From: CCMP332 sp040218795
GTDB taxonomy: Bacteria > Bacteroidota > Bacteroidia > Cytophagales > CCMP332
NCBI GenBank assembly: GCA_040218795.1
Contig: JAVJQT010000003.1
Coordinates: 62,001 to 126,000, forward strand
Length of the DNA: 64,000 nt
Direction of reading: 5' to 3'
The number at the start of each line of letters is the position of its first letter. The stretch's first letter is position 1. The notes beneath the pieces were generated by a model that made no database searches, had not been told where the DNA came from, and was given only the letters and a program-made list of their open reading frames with translations. Below are positions 27,941-36,627 of this stretch, piece after piece. Both the position numbers and the translations under genes were made by a program.

Positions 27941-28468
27941 TTAAGATTCTTTTTCTGATAAAGTTTTTACTATACCAGCGATATTATGTTTGCCGCTCTG
28001 CAGACCGGACATAACATTCGCCATTGGTGATTGAAGTAAACTAATGACTTCTCCAATGAGTTCATTTTTAGATTTCAGTTTACTTAAAGCTTCTAATTGA
28101 TCTTCACCGATATAAAAAGCATTTTCAATTGAAGCCGCTTTCAATTTCGGTTTTTCACCCTTGCCTTTGCGATAATCTTTGATCACTTTGGCGGGCAAAT
28201 TTCCAATTTCTTTTGAGAACATGATCCCTGAAAATCCTTTCAGAACATCGTACAGTTCGCTATAATCACCTTCTATTTCTTCAAGCGCCTTTTTTATAAG
28301 CGTATTTTTAACCACTTTGTATTCAATGCCAGCCTTATGACAAAGACTTCTGAATTCATTGGTTTGATCCACAGTCATACCAGAAGCATCCGCAAAATAG
28401 AAATGGTTCGTTTCTGATAACTTAACTTTAAGATCGTCTATAATTTGTGCTTTTTCCTCCCTAGTCAT
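27941..28468 (-). CDS. rplJ: Ribosomal protein L10
   Basis: L10 anchors the L7/L12 stalk. It has 175 residues: MTREEKAQIIDDLKVKLSET, YFADASGMTVDQTNEFRSLC and a C-terminal helix that binds L7/L12. Only 6 bp separate it from rplA, so no long L10 leader is present. Confidence 0.97.
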   Translation of the reverse strand: MTREEKAQIIDDLKVKLSETNHFYFADASGMTVDQTNEFRSLCHKAGIEYKVVKNTLIKKALEEIEGDYSELYDVLKGFSGIMFSKEIGNLPAKVIKDYRKGKGEKPKLKAASIENAFYIGEDQLEALSKLKSKNELIGEVISLLQSPMANVMSGLQSGKHNIAGIVKTLSEKES

Positions 28469-28474
28469 GATTCC

Positions 28475-29164
28475 TTAAGCTAATGTTTTGTGGTCAATTT
28501 TAATTCCCGGACTCATCGTACTTGAAAGTGTAATACTTCTAATGTATTCTCCTTTTGATGAGGCAGGCTTTAATTTATTAATAGTACCCATGATTTCTTT
28601 TGCATTATCAATAATTTGATCCGCATTAAAATCGATTTTACCAATGCTCATGTGAATGATTCCAAATTTATCTACTTTAAAATCAATTTTACCGGCTTTA
28701 ACCTCGGTTACAGCTTTGGCTACATCGGGAGTAACCGTTCCAGACTTTGGATTCGGCATTAAACCTCTTGGACCTAAAACTCGACCCAGTTTTCCAACTT
28801 TGGCCATTACGGCTGGCATGGTGATAACTACGTCAAAATCGACCCATCCACCTTCAATTTTTTTAATCATGTCTTCAAGACCCACATGATCTGCGCCGGC
28901 TGCTTTAGCTTCTTCTTCCTTATCAGGAGTACAAAGAACTAAAACTTTAACCTCTTTACCTGTACCATGAGGTAATGTAGCTACGCCCCTTACCATTTGA
29001 TCCGCTTTTTTCGGATCTACTCCCAGCCTGACATCCATGTCTACCGAAGCGTTAAATGATGTATAACTCACCTCTTTTAAAAGAGAAGCAGCTTCTGTAA
29101 TGCTGTATTCTTTTAATTTATCTACTTTAGAGAGAGCCTCTTTTCTTTTTTTAGAAAGTCCCAT
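28475..29164 (-). CDS. rplA: Ribosomal protein L1
   Basis: L1 forms the mobile stalk that moves E-site tRNA, and is a translational repressor of rplK-rplA in E. coli. It has 229 residues from the ATG at 29164 (MGLSKKRKEALSKVDKLKEY). The frame is open 14 codons upstream into rplK, but this start matches the family. GRVLGPRGLMPNPKSGTVTP is the signature. Confidence 0.97.
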   Translation of the reverse strand: MGLSKKRKEALSKVDKLKEYSITEAASLLKEVSYTSFNASVDMDVRLGVDPKKADQMVRGVATLPHGTGKEVKVLVLCTPDKEEEAKAAGADHVGLEDMIKKIEGGWVDFDVVITMPAVMAKVGKLGRVLGPRGLMPNPKSGTVTPDVAKAVTEVKAGKIDFKVDKFGIIHMSIGKIDFNADQIIDNAKEIMGTINKLKPASSKGEYIRSITLSSTMSPGIKIDHKTLA

Positions 29165-29174
29165 TTTTATAATA

Positions 29175-29618
29175 TTAGTTAGCCCAAGGAGCTTTACCTT
29201 TAACATTTAAACCCATGCTTCTGGCAGTTCCTGCCACTTGCTTCATTGCTGACTCAACCGTATGAGCATTTAAATCGGGCATTTTAATTTCCGCGATTTC
29301 TTTTACCTGATCCCATGTTACTGAACCAACTTTTTTTCTATTGGATTCAGGGCTGCCTTTCTTTTGTTTCGATTTCTCTAGCAAGAGAGTTGCAGCAGGA
29401 GGTGTTTTAATGACAAAATCAAATGATTTATCAACGTATACCGTTACTACGACGGGTAGCAATTGTCCTCTTTTATCTTCGGTTCTTGCATTAAATTGTT
29501 TGCAGAACTCCATGATATTAACTCCTTTAGCACCTAATGCAGGTCCTACCGGAGGAGATGGGTTTGCTGCTCCACCTCTGACTTGTAATTTTAAAAAGCC
29601 ACTTACTTCCTTTGCCAT
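29175..29618 (-). CDS. rplK: Ribosomal protein L11
   Basis: L11 binds the GTPase-associated centre of 23S rRNA. It has 147 residues: LKLQVRGGAANPSPPVGPAL, GAKGVNIMEFCKQFNART and the C-terminal RNA-binding domain VKEIAEIKMPDLNAHTVES with GTARSMGL. Placed after nusG by 1 bp. Confidence 0.98.
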   Translation of the reverse strand: MAKEVSGFLKLQVRGGAANPSPPVGPALGAKGVNIMEFCKQFNARTEDKRGQLLPVVVTVYVDKSFDFVIKTPPAATLLLEKSKQKKGSPESNRKKVGSVTWDQVKEIAEIKMPDLNAHTVESAMKQVAGTARSMGLNVKGKAPWAN

Positions 29619-29619
29619 C

Positions 29620-30174
29620 TTATTTTATTTTCTCGACTTGCATATAGTTAAGTTCAACTGGGGTATTTCGCCCAAAAATCTTAACCATTACATTTAATTT
29701 CTTTTTATCTTCAAATACTTCCTGTACTGTTCCGGTAAAACCATTAAATGGTCCATCCATTACATTAACCTCTTCTCCTACTATAAAAGGTTGATCCAAC
29801 TTCATTTCCATTTCTTCACTTTCATCAACTTTACCAAGTATTCTGTTTACTTCGGTTTGTCTCAATGGAACGGGTTCCTTGGAAGCTCCTTTTTCATTAC
29901 CCAGAAAACCCAATACACCGGGAATTCCTTTAATAACATGTATTACTTCGCCATGTGATGGATCCATTTGAACCAAAACATAACCAGGAAAAAAATTCTT
30001 CTCCCTGATTCTTTTTTTGCCATTCCTCATTTCATAAACCTTCTCAGAAGGAATAAGAATTTGCGGTATGACTTCAGTCAGATTTTCTCTGCCAATTTCA
30101 TTCTCCAGGTAAGTTTTTACTTTCTTTTCCTGTCCAGAAATCGCCTTAACTACATACCAATTCAAATCTGACAT
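29620..30174 (-). CDS. nusG: Transcription factor NusG
   Basis: NusG binds elongating polymerase and links it to Rho or the ribosome. It has 184 residues: NGN domain at about 1-115 (LNWYVVKAISGQEKKVKTYL, FPGYVLVQMD) and a C-terminal KOW domain (EEVNVMDGPFNGFTGTVQEV). It is a housekeeping NusG, not a specialised paralogue, being in the secE-rplK context. Confidence 0.98.
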   Translation of the reverse strand: MSDLNWYVVKAISGQEKKVKTYLENEIGRENLTEVIPQILIPSEKVYEMRNGKKRIREKNFFPGYVLVQMDPSHGEVIHVIKGIPGVLGFLGNEKGASKEPVPLRQTEVNRILGKVDESEEMEMKLDQPFIVGEEVNVMDGPFNGFTGTVQEVFEDKKKLNVMVKIFGRNTPVELNYMQVEKIK

Positions 30175-30183
30175 ATTCTAAAA

Positions 30184-30375
30184 TTAAAATTCCCGGTAAA
30201 ACCAGGTCATCACGTTATCAAAAGCCAGATCCATTACCCCAATTAATAAGGCGAAGATCAAGGATGCAACCAAAACCAGAATGGAACTTGATTGAAGATC
30301 ACCATATTTTGGCCAAGATACCTTGTATCTCATTTCGTTTACTGACTCTAATATATACGCTCTAATCTTATTCAT
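30184..30375 (-). CDS. secE: Preprotein translocase subunit SecE
   Basis: SecE clamps SecY in the membrane. It has 63 residues, the short single-membrane-span form: amphipathic helix with NEMRYKVSWPKYGDLQSSSI, then one hydrophobic segment (LVLVASLIFALLIGVMDLAF). It lies between tRNA-Trp and nusG. Confidence 0.96.
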   Translation of the reverse strand: MNKIRAYILESVNEMRYKVSWPKYGDLQSSSILVLVASLIFALLIGVMDLAFDNVMTWFYREF

Positions 30376-30388
30376 TACTCATTTTTAG

Positions 30389-30461
30389 CACGGGTGGCAA
30401 GAATCGAACTCGCGACCTTTGGTTTTGGAGACCACTGCTCTACCAGCTGAGCTACACCCGT
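30389..30461 (-). tRNA. trnW: tRNA-Trp (CCA)
   Basis: 73 nt, cloverleaf by eye: acceptor ACGGGTG/CACCCGT with discriminator G, anticodon loop CTCCAAA giving CCA, T arm GCGAG-TTCGATT-CTTGC. The anticodon stem has a G-A mismatch at 27-43. CCA is not encoded. It begins the transcript that continues into secE. Confidence 0.95.
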
Positions 30462-30479
30462 ATGCAGAAAAAAGGACTG

Positions 30480-30487
30480 CAAAATTA
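30480..30487 (-). promoter_or_regulatory. Promoter for tRNA-Trp-secE-nusG-rplKAJL-rpoBC
   Basis: The minus strand reads TAATTTTG (TAnnTTTG) followed by CAGTCC. A TTTG lies exactly 20 bp upstream. This -33 element lies in the trailing U-rich tract of the tuf terminator. Confidence 0.8.
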
Positions 30488-30500
30488 CGACTGTAGGATC

Positions 30501-30541
30501 AAAAAAACAAATGCCTCCGCTAATTATTTGCGGAGGCATTA
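30501..30541 (-). terminator. Strong terminator after tuf
   Basis: On the minus strand AATGCCTCCGC and GCGGAGGCATT form an 11-bp GC-rich stem with a 9-nt loop, followed by TGTTTTTTTG. It separates tuf from the tRNA-Trp transcript. Confidence 0.9.
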
Positions 30542-30557
30542 TTTATGTGAAAATGGC

Positions 30558-31745
30558 TTAGTTTAAAACTTCAGTTACCTGACCGGCTCCTACAGTTCTA
30601 CCACCTTCTCTGATAGCGAAACGCAATCCTTTATCCATTGCTACTGTACTGATCAATTCAACAGTAATTGTAACGTTGTCACCAGGCATTACCATTTCAA
30701 CGCCATCAGGTAGCATGATTTCTCCCGTAACGTCAGTAGTTCTGAAGTAAAACTGTGGACGGTACTTGTTAAAGAATGGAGTATGTCTACCACCTTCTTC
30801 TTTTTTAAGTACGTAAATCTCAGCTTTGAATTTATCGTGAGGAGTAACAGAACCCGGCTTACAGATTACCATTCCTCTTTTGATTGATTCTTTTTCTATA
30901 CCTCTAAGAAGTAGACCAGTATTATCACCAGCTTCTCCTCTGTCTAATATTTTACGGAACATTTCTACTCCGGTAACAGTAGACTTCAAGTTTTCAGCAC
31001 CCATTCCGATGATATCAACAGAATCTCCAGAGTTGATAACACCTCTTTCAATTCTTCCGGTTGCTACAGTACCTCTACCCGTGATTGAGAAAATATCCTC
31101 TACAGGCATTAAGAAATCAAGGTCAACAAGTCTTTCAGGAATTGGAATGTATTCATCAACAGCATTCATCAATTCTTCAATTTTTTCAACCCACTTGCCT
31201 TCACCGTTCAAACCGCCTAAAGCCGAACCTTGAATTACAGGTATGTCATCACCAGGAAAATCGTAAAAGCTAAGAAGCTCTCTGATTTCCATCTCAACTA
31301 ATTCCAATAATTCCGCATCATCAACAAGGTCAACTTTGTTCATGAATACAACGATTGCCGGAACACCTACCTGACGAGCAAGAAGAATGTGCTCTCTGGT
31401 TTGAGGCATTGGACCATCAGTTGCAGCCACAACCAAAATTGCTCCGTCCATCTGTGCCGCTCCGGTAACCATGTTTTTTACATAGTCAGCGTGACCCGGA
31501 CAGTCTACGTGAGCATAGTGTCTGTTTGCAGTTTGATATTCGATGTGCGAAGTATTAATTGTAATACCTCTCTCCTTTTCTTCCGGAGCATTATCAATTG
31601 CATCAAAATCTTTTTTCTCAGCAAATCCTTTATCGGATAATACTTTAGAGATTGCTGCTGTTAATGTTGTTTTGCCATGATCCACGTGTCCGATAGTACC
31701 TATGTTAACGTGGGGCTTATCCCGCTGAAATGTTTCCTTAGCCAT
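30558..31745 (-). CDS. tuf: Elongation factor Tu
   Basis: EF-Tu carries aminoacyl-tRNA to the ribosome. It has 395 residues: G domain with GHVDHGKTTL, RGITINTSHIEYQT, DCPGHADYVKNM and NKVD, then two beta-barrel domains (GRIERGVINSGDSVDI, RTTDVTGEIMLPDGVEMVMP). Only one tuf is present in this window. It is cotranscribed behind three tRNAs, and a strong terminator follows it. Confidence 0.99.
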   Translation of the reverse strand: MAKETFQRDKPHVNIGTIGHVDHGKTTLTAAISKVLSDKGFAEKKDFDAIDNAPEEKERGITINTSHIEYQTANRHYAHVDCPGHADYVKNMVTGAAQMDGAILVVAATDGPMPQTREHILLARQVGVPAIVVFMNKVDLVDDAELLELVEMEIRELLSFYDFPGDDIPVIQGSALGGLNGEGKWVEKIEELMNAVDEYIPIPERLVDLDFLMPVEDIFSITGRGTVATGRIERGVINSGDSVDIIGMGAENLKSTVTGVEMFRKILDRGEAGDNTGLLLRGIEKESIKRGMVICKPGSVTPHDKFKAEIYVLKKEEGGRHTPFFNKYRPQFYFRTTDVTGEIMLPDGVEMVMPGDNVTITVELISTVAMDKGLRFAIREGGRTVGAGQVTEVLN

Positions 31746-31820
31746 TTCTTAATTCAATTTTAATTATTAAAAATTTTACAAATTACGTTTTACTTTCCTT
31801 AAATCCTATTTTATCAGCAG

Positions 31821-31892
<72 letters not shown>

Positions 31893-31907
31893 TTTAAAAA
31901 TTATAAG

Positions 31908-31980
31908 AGCGGGAGACGAGGTTCGAACCCGCGACCTACAGCTTGGAAGGCTGTCGCTCTACCAGCTGAGCTACTCCCGC
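31908..31980 (-). tRNA. trnG: tRNA-Gly (TCC)
   Basis: 73 nt: acceptor GCGGGAG/CTCCCGC, discriminator T; anticodon stem ACAGC/GCTGT around CTTCCAA gives TCC. T arm GCGGG-TTCGAAC. CCA is not encoded. Confidence 0.96.
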
Positions 31981-32019
31981 TTATAATGTTCATTGCTGAA
32001 CTCAAGTTAGATATCAAAG

Positions 32020-32102
32020 TGGGGAGAGCAGGATTCGAACCTACGAAGTCGTAAGACAACAGATTTACAGTCTGCCCCAGTTGGCCGCTTTGGTATCTCC
32101 CC
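32020..32102 (-). tRNA. trnY: tRNA-Tyr (GTA)
   Basis: 83 nt with the long variable arm of class II tRNAs. Acceptor GGGGAGA/TCTCCCC with discriminator A; anticodon loop CTGTAAA gives GTA. First gene of the tRNA-tuf transcript. Confidence 0.95.
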
Positions 32103-32163
32103 CTCTCATCAAATTCAAGAACTTTTTGGCATATAAAATACCACTCCAATTTTTTTGGAGATG

Positions 32164-32171
32164 CAAAAGTA
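32164..32171 (-). promoter_or_regulatory. Promoter -7 box for tRNA-Tyr-Gly-Thr-tuf
   Basis: The minus strand reads TACTTTTG (TAnnTTTG) with TTTG exactly 19 bp upstream, a full match to the Bacteroidota consensus. Confidence 0.8.
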
Positions 32172-32232
32172 GATGCTTTTTTAATTTATTCAAACTTTGT
32201 ATAATATTTTTACAAAGAGTCTTTTTTTACTT

Positions 32233-34761
32233 TTATAACATATCAGAAAACCACTTTCTGATAGCATCGGAATCCTCTTTTTTTAATATCTCAATTAGCT
32301 GTTTTTTCACAAGTGGTCTGTCCAAATAAACGAGCAAGGATTGATATGCCATTACGCGGTTGAATGAATACTTATCGCTTGTGGCAATATTGTATAATAA
32401 GTCAAGCGCCTGTTGCTGATCAACAGAGTCGGCTTTTAACATACCCAAACCGTAATAGCCTAATATCGCGTATTTATTTTGATCAGAAATTAAATTCAAT
32501 TTCTCCTTAAACCACTCAGATTTATCAATAGAAGAGGAAGCATAATAAGAAGCTATTACATTAACCACATGCGGATTATTTGATTCTTCGAATGCCTTAA
32601 CAATTTCCAATTTTGCCGCTTTATCTTTTTTTATATCAATCAATGCTTCGAGTGCTATAGCATTAACATACCAGGAAGAGTCATTAAGGAAGGTTTCAAA
32701 AAAAATTGTATCGGGTTCGACTAAATACATTAACGTTTCTAGAGCTGCCCCTCTGACATAAGATTTATTTGAGGTTTTAGCTAAATCTATAATTCGCTTT
32801 TTTGTATCAGCGCCGATAATATCATATTCTCTTTCTATAAAATCCAAAGTCAATTCCTGAATTGTATAGGAGCTGTCCAGTAAAAATACCTGTGATATTC
32901 CGGTACTTTTTACTCTTTCCGGAAAGCTATCAATCAAAAGCATGAAAGCATCATAACGGTTTAGAAAATCATTGCTATTGGAATATTGCAAAACCAATTC
33001 TTCGTATGTTTTTTTAATTGAAACTTCAATTAAAAGATCATGATCTGGATCAGCTATTAAGGTGCCACCCATTGCATCCAATTCCAATTTGACATTAGTG
33101 CTTTTTTGACTAATTACAATCACAGTATCAAAAGCATTTCTATCCTGATATAAATAGCGCAATTTCAAGGGTATTCTAAAAGGATCTTCTTTTTGAATTT
33201 GATTAATTTCTATGTCTAAAATATTTCCCTCCATTTCCCCATATTTTATTTTTAATTGAGGGTGGCCGGGTCTTTCAAACCATTGTTCAAAAAAATAATG
33301 AAGGTCTTTTCCGGAAAGGTCTTCAAATACCTTTCTTAAATCGGATAGTTCCACATTCTGGTATTTAAATTTCTTTAGGTAAATACCAATGCCTTCAAAA
33401 AACAAATCATCTCCCAATTCATTGCGAAGCATATGTATTACCAAACCTCCTTTTGAATAGGAATGAGCGTCGAATAAATCTCCAGCATAATTATACCTGT
33501 GGCGGATAATTGGTGCCCTGTAGTTGCTCGCCTCTGAAAAATAATCATCGAGTTCAGCCAGGCGAACCAAAGCAGCGGCTTCTTCACCGTATTTATATTC
33601 TGACCATAAGTACTCTCCGTAATTGGCAAATGATTCATTCATACTAACATATGGCCAGGATTTACATGTCACCAGGTCTCCAAACCATTGATGAACCAAT
33701 TCGTGTGATATAATCCAATCGAAATTTTCATCTGTTAATTCTTTTTTATCTACATAGAGGTTAGCCATAAAAACAGAAGCACTTGTATTTTCCATGGCAC
33801 CAGTGATGAATTGACGCACCGGAATTTGAGCGTACTTTTCCCAGGGAAATGGGTAGTTAAAACGTGAGGAATAGAAATTGATCATTTCTGAAGTATTTGC
33901 AAATACATCATCCATGGAATTTTCATATTCCTTTTCTGTATAGACAAAAAGAGGAACTGTTTCAGATTCTAATTCGAGAATTTTCCATGTTCCTACAGCT
34001 ATCATCACCAAATATGCAGAATGAGGCTGTTGCTGTGACCAGTGATCGGTTCTAGTACCATTCTCATTAAACGTTTTTGCCTTTAACTTTCCATTGGATA
34101 ATGTTACCATCGAAGTGTCAACAGTAAGATATATATCCTGAGTAAATTTTTCATCGGGTCGATCCAAAGTCGGAAACCAAACGGAATTATAAGTGGTCTC
34201 TCCCTGCGTCCATATCTGGGGTGAAATTCCCTGAATAGTGTCTAGTGGATCTATAAAAAACAATCCTTTGTCCTCCGGTGAAAGAGAATCGTAGAAACGA
34301 TTTGGCATTGCGCGATATTCAATGGTCATGGTGAGAACATCATATTTATTTAGAGCATTTACCATTTTGAAATAAATTCTGTCATTTCTGTAATTGTATT
34401 CCCAATTAAGTCTATCAAGTGGTTTTATGGAAACCTTTGATATTTCCATGCTTTTGGCATCGAGATAAAATTCCTTGATGCCATTAATATTTGACCTGAG
34501 CGTTAAAACGGCCATACCCTCGACCTCCTGTTTTTGCCAATCGAATGAAAGTTGTAATTCTGTATGCAGAATATCCACAATTTTTTGCTCCTGAATTTGA
34601 AGGGGTTTTTTCTCTTTTAGTTCAACTTTTTTGTCCAGCGATTTTTGCGCGCTTTCCTCCGGCTTGGATTTCCGCATACAAGAAGCCATAAGCATTAAAA
34701 ATGCAATTAAAAAGACTAAACTTGTCTTGAAATTATAGAATTTCAATTTGGATATTTTCAT
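32233..34761 (-). CDS. M1-family aminopeptidase, lipoprotein
   Basis: A zinc metallopeptidase of family M1 (gluzincin) that removes N-terminal residues from peptides. The start is taken at the ATG at 34761. It gives a lipoprotein signal with a hydrophobic stretch and lipobox LMASC (Cys28), so the protein is exported and lipid-anchored. After a charged linker comes the M1 beta domain. The substrate motif GAMEN is followed by the zinc site HELVHQWFGD and the third ligand Glu in NESFANY, in the middle third. The C-terminal ~250 residues look like helical HEAT-type repeats. 842 residues. It is upstream of the tRNAs but has no clear link to them; it may supply peptides as nutrients. Confidence 0.93.
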   Translation of the reverse strand: MKISKLKFYNFKTSLVFLIAFLMLMASCMRKSKPEESAQKSLDKKVELKEKKPLQIQEQKIVDILHTELQLSFDWQKQEVEGMAVLTLRSNINGIKEFYLDAKSMEISKVSIKPLDRLNWEYNYRNDRIYFKMVNALNKYDVLTMTIEYRAMPNRFYDSLSPEDKGLFFIDPLDTIQGISPQIWTQGETTYNSVWFPTLDRPDEKFTQDIYLTVDTSMVTLSNGKLKAKTFNENGTRTDHWSQQQPHSAYLVMIAVGTWKILELESETVPLFVYTEKEYENSMDDVFANTSEMINFYSSRFNYPFPWEKYAQIPVRQFITGAMENTSASVFMANLYVDKKELTDENFDWIISHELVHQWFGDLVTCKSWPYVSMNESFANYGEYLWSEYKYGEEAAALVRLAELDDYFSEASNYRAPIIRHRYNYAGDLFDAHSYSKGGLVIHMLRNELGDDLFFEGIGIYLKKFKYQNVELSDLRKVFEDLSGKDLHYFFEQWFERPGHPQLKIKYGEMEGNILDIEINQIQKEDPFRIPLKLRYLYQDRNAFDTVIVISQKSTNVKLELDAMGGTLIADPDHDLLIEVSIKKTYEELVLQYSNSNDFLNRYDAFMLLIDSFPERVKSTGISQVFLLDSSYTIQELTLDFIEREYDIIGADTKKRIIDLAKTSNKSYVRGAALETLMYLVEPDTIFFETFLNDSSWYVNAIALEALIDIKKDKAAKLEIVKAFEESNNPHVVNVIASYYASSSIDKSEWFKEKLNLISDQNKYAILGYYGLGMLKADSVDQQQALDLLYNIATSDKYSFNRVMAYQSLLVYLDRPLVKKQLIEILKKEDSDAIRKWFSDML

Positions 34762-34762
34762 A

Positions 34763-34770
34763 TATCTTTG
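34763..34770 (+). promoter_or_regulatory. Promoter -7 box for the biotin-carrier/pyrH/frr genes
   Basis: TATCTTTG (TAnnTTTG) lies 17 bp before the ATG of the biotin-carrier gene, giving a very short leader. No clear -33 TTG at the right spacing. It directly abuts the start of the divergent aminopeptidase gene. Confidence 0.55.
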
Positions 34771-34787
34771 GCTCAAAATTCAGATCA

Positions 34788-35297
34788 ATGAATCAGGTCA
34801 CAATAAACGGAAAAAAACAGCACAAGGTCGATAAGGATAGTGATGGAAATTTATTGATTGATGATAAAATTGTTGATTGGGATTTACACAAAGTCAACGA
34901 CAAACTATTTCATATAATATTCGAGAACGAATCTTTTATTTCTGAAATCTTATCCATAGATACAGAAAACAAAAAGGTATTGTTCCGAATCAATGGAGAA
35001 TTATTGGATGTAGTTTTAAAAGACAAATTTGATATTTTACTGGAAAAGCTTGGAATGGCACATTTGACCAGTAAAAAAGTCAATGAAATAAAGGCACCAA
35101 TGCCGGGCTCAATTTTAAATGTAATGGTTAAAGCAGGCGATTCTGTTACAAAAGATCAGGCCATATTGATTCTCGAAGCCATGAAAATGGAAAATGTTAT
35201 TAAATCTCCGGTTGATGGTGAAATTTCCACTGTTCTTGTGAAAACCGGAGAGAATGTTGAAAAAAATCACAAATTGATTGAATTCAAGTCAGAGTAG
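34788..35297 (+). CDS. Biotin/lipoyl-attachment carrier protein
   Basis: A 169-residue carrier. The C-terminal 75 residues are a biotinyl domain: PMPGSILNVMVKAGDSV, then EAMKMEN, with the biotinylated lysine at about residue 133. The N-terminal ~90 residues form a small domain seen in carriers of acyl-CoA carboxylase complexes (FHIIFENESFISEILSI). It resembles the carrier subunit of a propionyl-, methylcrotonyl- or acetyl-CoA carboxylase, but no carboxylase or biotin carboxylase gene is nearby. The partner is therefore unknown. It ends 1 bp before pyrH. Confidence 0.85.
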   Translation: MNQVTINGKKQHKVDKDSDGNLLIDDKIVDWDLHKVNDKLFHIIFENESFISEILSIDTENKKVLFRINGELLDVVLKDKFDILLEKLGMAHLTSKKVNEIKAPMPGSILNVMVKAGDSVTKDQAILILEAMKMENVIKSPVDGEISTVLVKTGENVEKNHKLIEFKSE

Positions 35298-35298
35298 A

Positions 35299-36006
35299 AT
35301 GAAATATAAAAGAATCCTATTAAAACTCAGCGGTGAAGCATTGGCCGGAAATCACGGTCATGGCATTGAAACTGAAATACTTGATCGCTTTGCACTTGAA
35401 ATAAAAGAAGTTGTAAAAGCCGGCGTAGAAGTAGCCATAGTCATAGGCGGTGGAAACATTATGCGTGGTGCCGATGCAGAAGCACTCGGAATCGATAGAG
35501 TTCAGGGCGACTATATGGGCATGCTTGCCACGCTTATAAATGGCATGGCTATTCAAAGTGTTCTTGAAAAAAATGGTGTATATACACGACTTCAATCCGG
35601 AATTAGAGTCGACCAGGTCTGCGAACCATTCATCAAGCGACGCGCAGTACGTCATTTGGAAAAAGGGCGTGTTGTGATTTTTGGAGCCGGGACAGGAAAC
35701 CCTTATTTCACGACGGATTCAGCTGCGAGTTTAAGAGCAATAGAAATTGAAGCAGAAGTGGTTCTCAAAGGAACAAGGGTTGATGGTGTTTATAATGCCG
35801 ATCCCGAAAAAGATCCCGAAGCCATTAAATTTGATCATATTTCTTTTGAAGAAGTAATTCTGAAGGGATTAAAAGTGATGGATATGACGGCTTTTGCTTT
35901 GTGTAAAGAAAATGAATTGCCAATAATTGTATTCGATATGAATAGATCGGGCAACTTACTTCGTATTGTAAAAGGAGAAGAAGTAGGAACATTGGTTACT
36001 AATTAA
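35299..36006 (+). CDS. pyrH: UMP kinase
   Basis: UMP kinase (UMP to UDP), pyrimidine synthesis, of the amino-acid-kinase fold and normally a GTP-activated hexamer. It has 235 residues from the ATG at 35299 (MKYKRILLKLSGEALAG); the frame is open 7 codons upstream, within the carrier gene. Motifs include VIGGGNIMRGADAEALGIDR and DSAASLRAIEIEAEVVLKGT. Followed by frr after 8 bp, the conserved order pyrH-frr. Confidence 0.97.
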   Translation: MKYKRILLKLSGEALAGNHGHGIETEILDRFALEIKEVVKAGVEVAIVIGGGNIMRGADAEALGIDRVQGDYMGMLATLINGMAIQSVLEKNGVYTRLQSGIRVDQVCEPFIKRRAVRHLEKGRVVIFGAGTGNPYFTTDSAASLRAIEIEAEVVLKGTRVDGVYNADPEKDPEAIKFDHISFEEVILKGLKVMDMTAFALCKENELPIIVFDMNRSGNLLRIVKGEEVGTLVTN

Positions 36007-36014
36007 TTAGACAA

Positions 36015-36575
36015 ATGGAAGAAATAGAAATGATATTGGAGTTGACTGAAGAAAGCATGGATAAAGCAGTCGCTCATACCAAATCTGAATTAGCAAAAAT
36101 TAGAGCAGGAAAAGCCAATCCTTCAATATTAGAAGGTGTAATGGTCGAATATTATGGCGCGATGACTCCGCTTAATCAACTCGCAAGTGTTAACACTCCG
36201 GATGCGCGTTCATTTTTAATCAAGCCTTTTGAAAAATCAATATTAGCCGATGTTGAGAAAGCAATAATCAATTCAAATCTGGGTTTAAATCCTCAAAATG
36301 ACGGAGAAAATATCAGAATCAATTTACCTCCATTAACGGAAGACAGGCGTATTCAATTGGTTAAACAAGCGAAGTCGGATTGTGAACAGGGTAAAATTAG
36401 TATCCGAACAGTAAGAAAGGATATGAATGATGAACTGAAAAAACTACAAAAAGACGGAGCTCCCGAAGATCTGGTAAAGGATGCCGAAGGAGAGGTTCAA
36501 AAAATCACAGATAAACACTCAGAAAAATTAGATGAAATTTTCAAGGTCAAGGAAGAAGAAATAATGACTATCTAA
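36015..36575 (+). CDS. frr: Ribosome recycling factor
   Basis: RRF splits post-termination ribosomes with EF-G. It has 186 residues: LRAGKA-type helix (ELAKIRAGKANPSILEGVMV), EYYGAMTPLNQLASVNTPDA, and the C-terminal helix. Normal length. It closes the short pyrH operon; the convergent nadD follows after 52 bp. Confidence 0.98.
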   Translation: MEEIEMILELTEESMDKAVAHTKSELAKIRAGKANPSILEGVMVEYYGAMTPLNQLASVNTPDARSFLIKPFEKSILADVEKAIINSNLGLNPQNDGENIRINLPPLTEDRRIQLVKQAKSDCEQGKISIRTVRKDMNDELKKLQKDGAPEDLVKDAEGEVQKITDKHSEKLDEIFKVKEEEIMTI

Positions 36576-36627
36576 TTTTTCCCTGATCTATTTTAAAAGG
36601 ATCATTTGATTTAATAAAAATTATCAA

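Noticed and set aside
31901..32149. 82-residue minus frame
   Set aside because: It consists of tRNA-Gly and tRNA-Tyr sequence read as protein.
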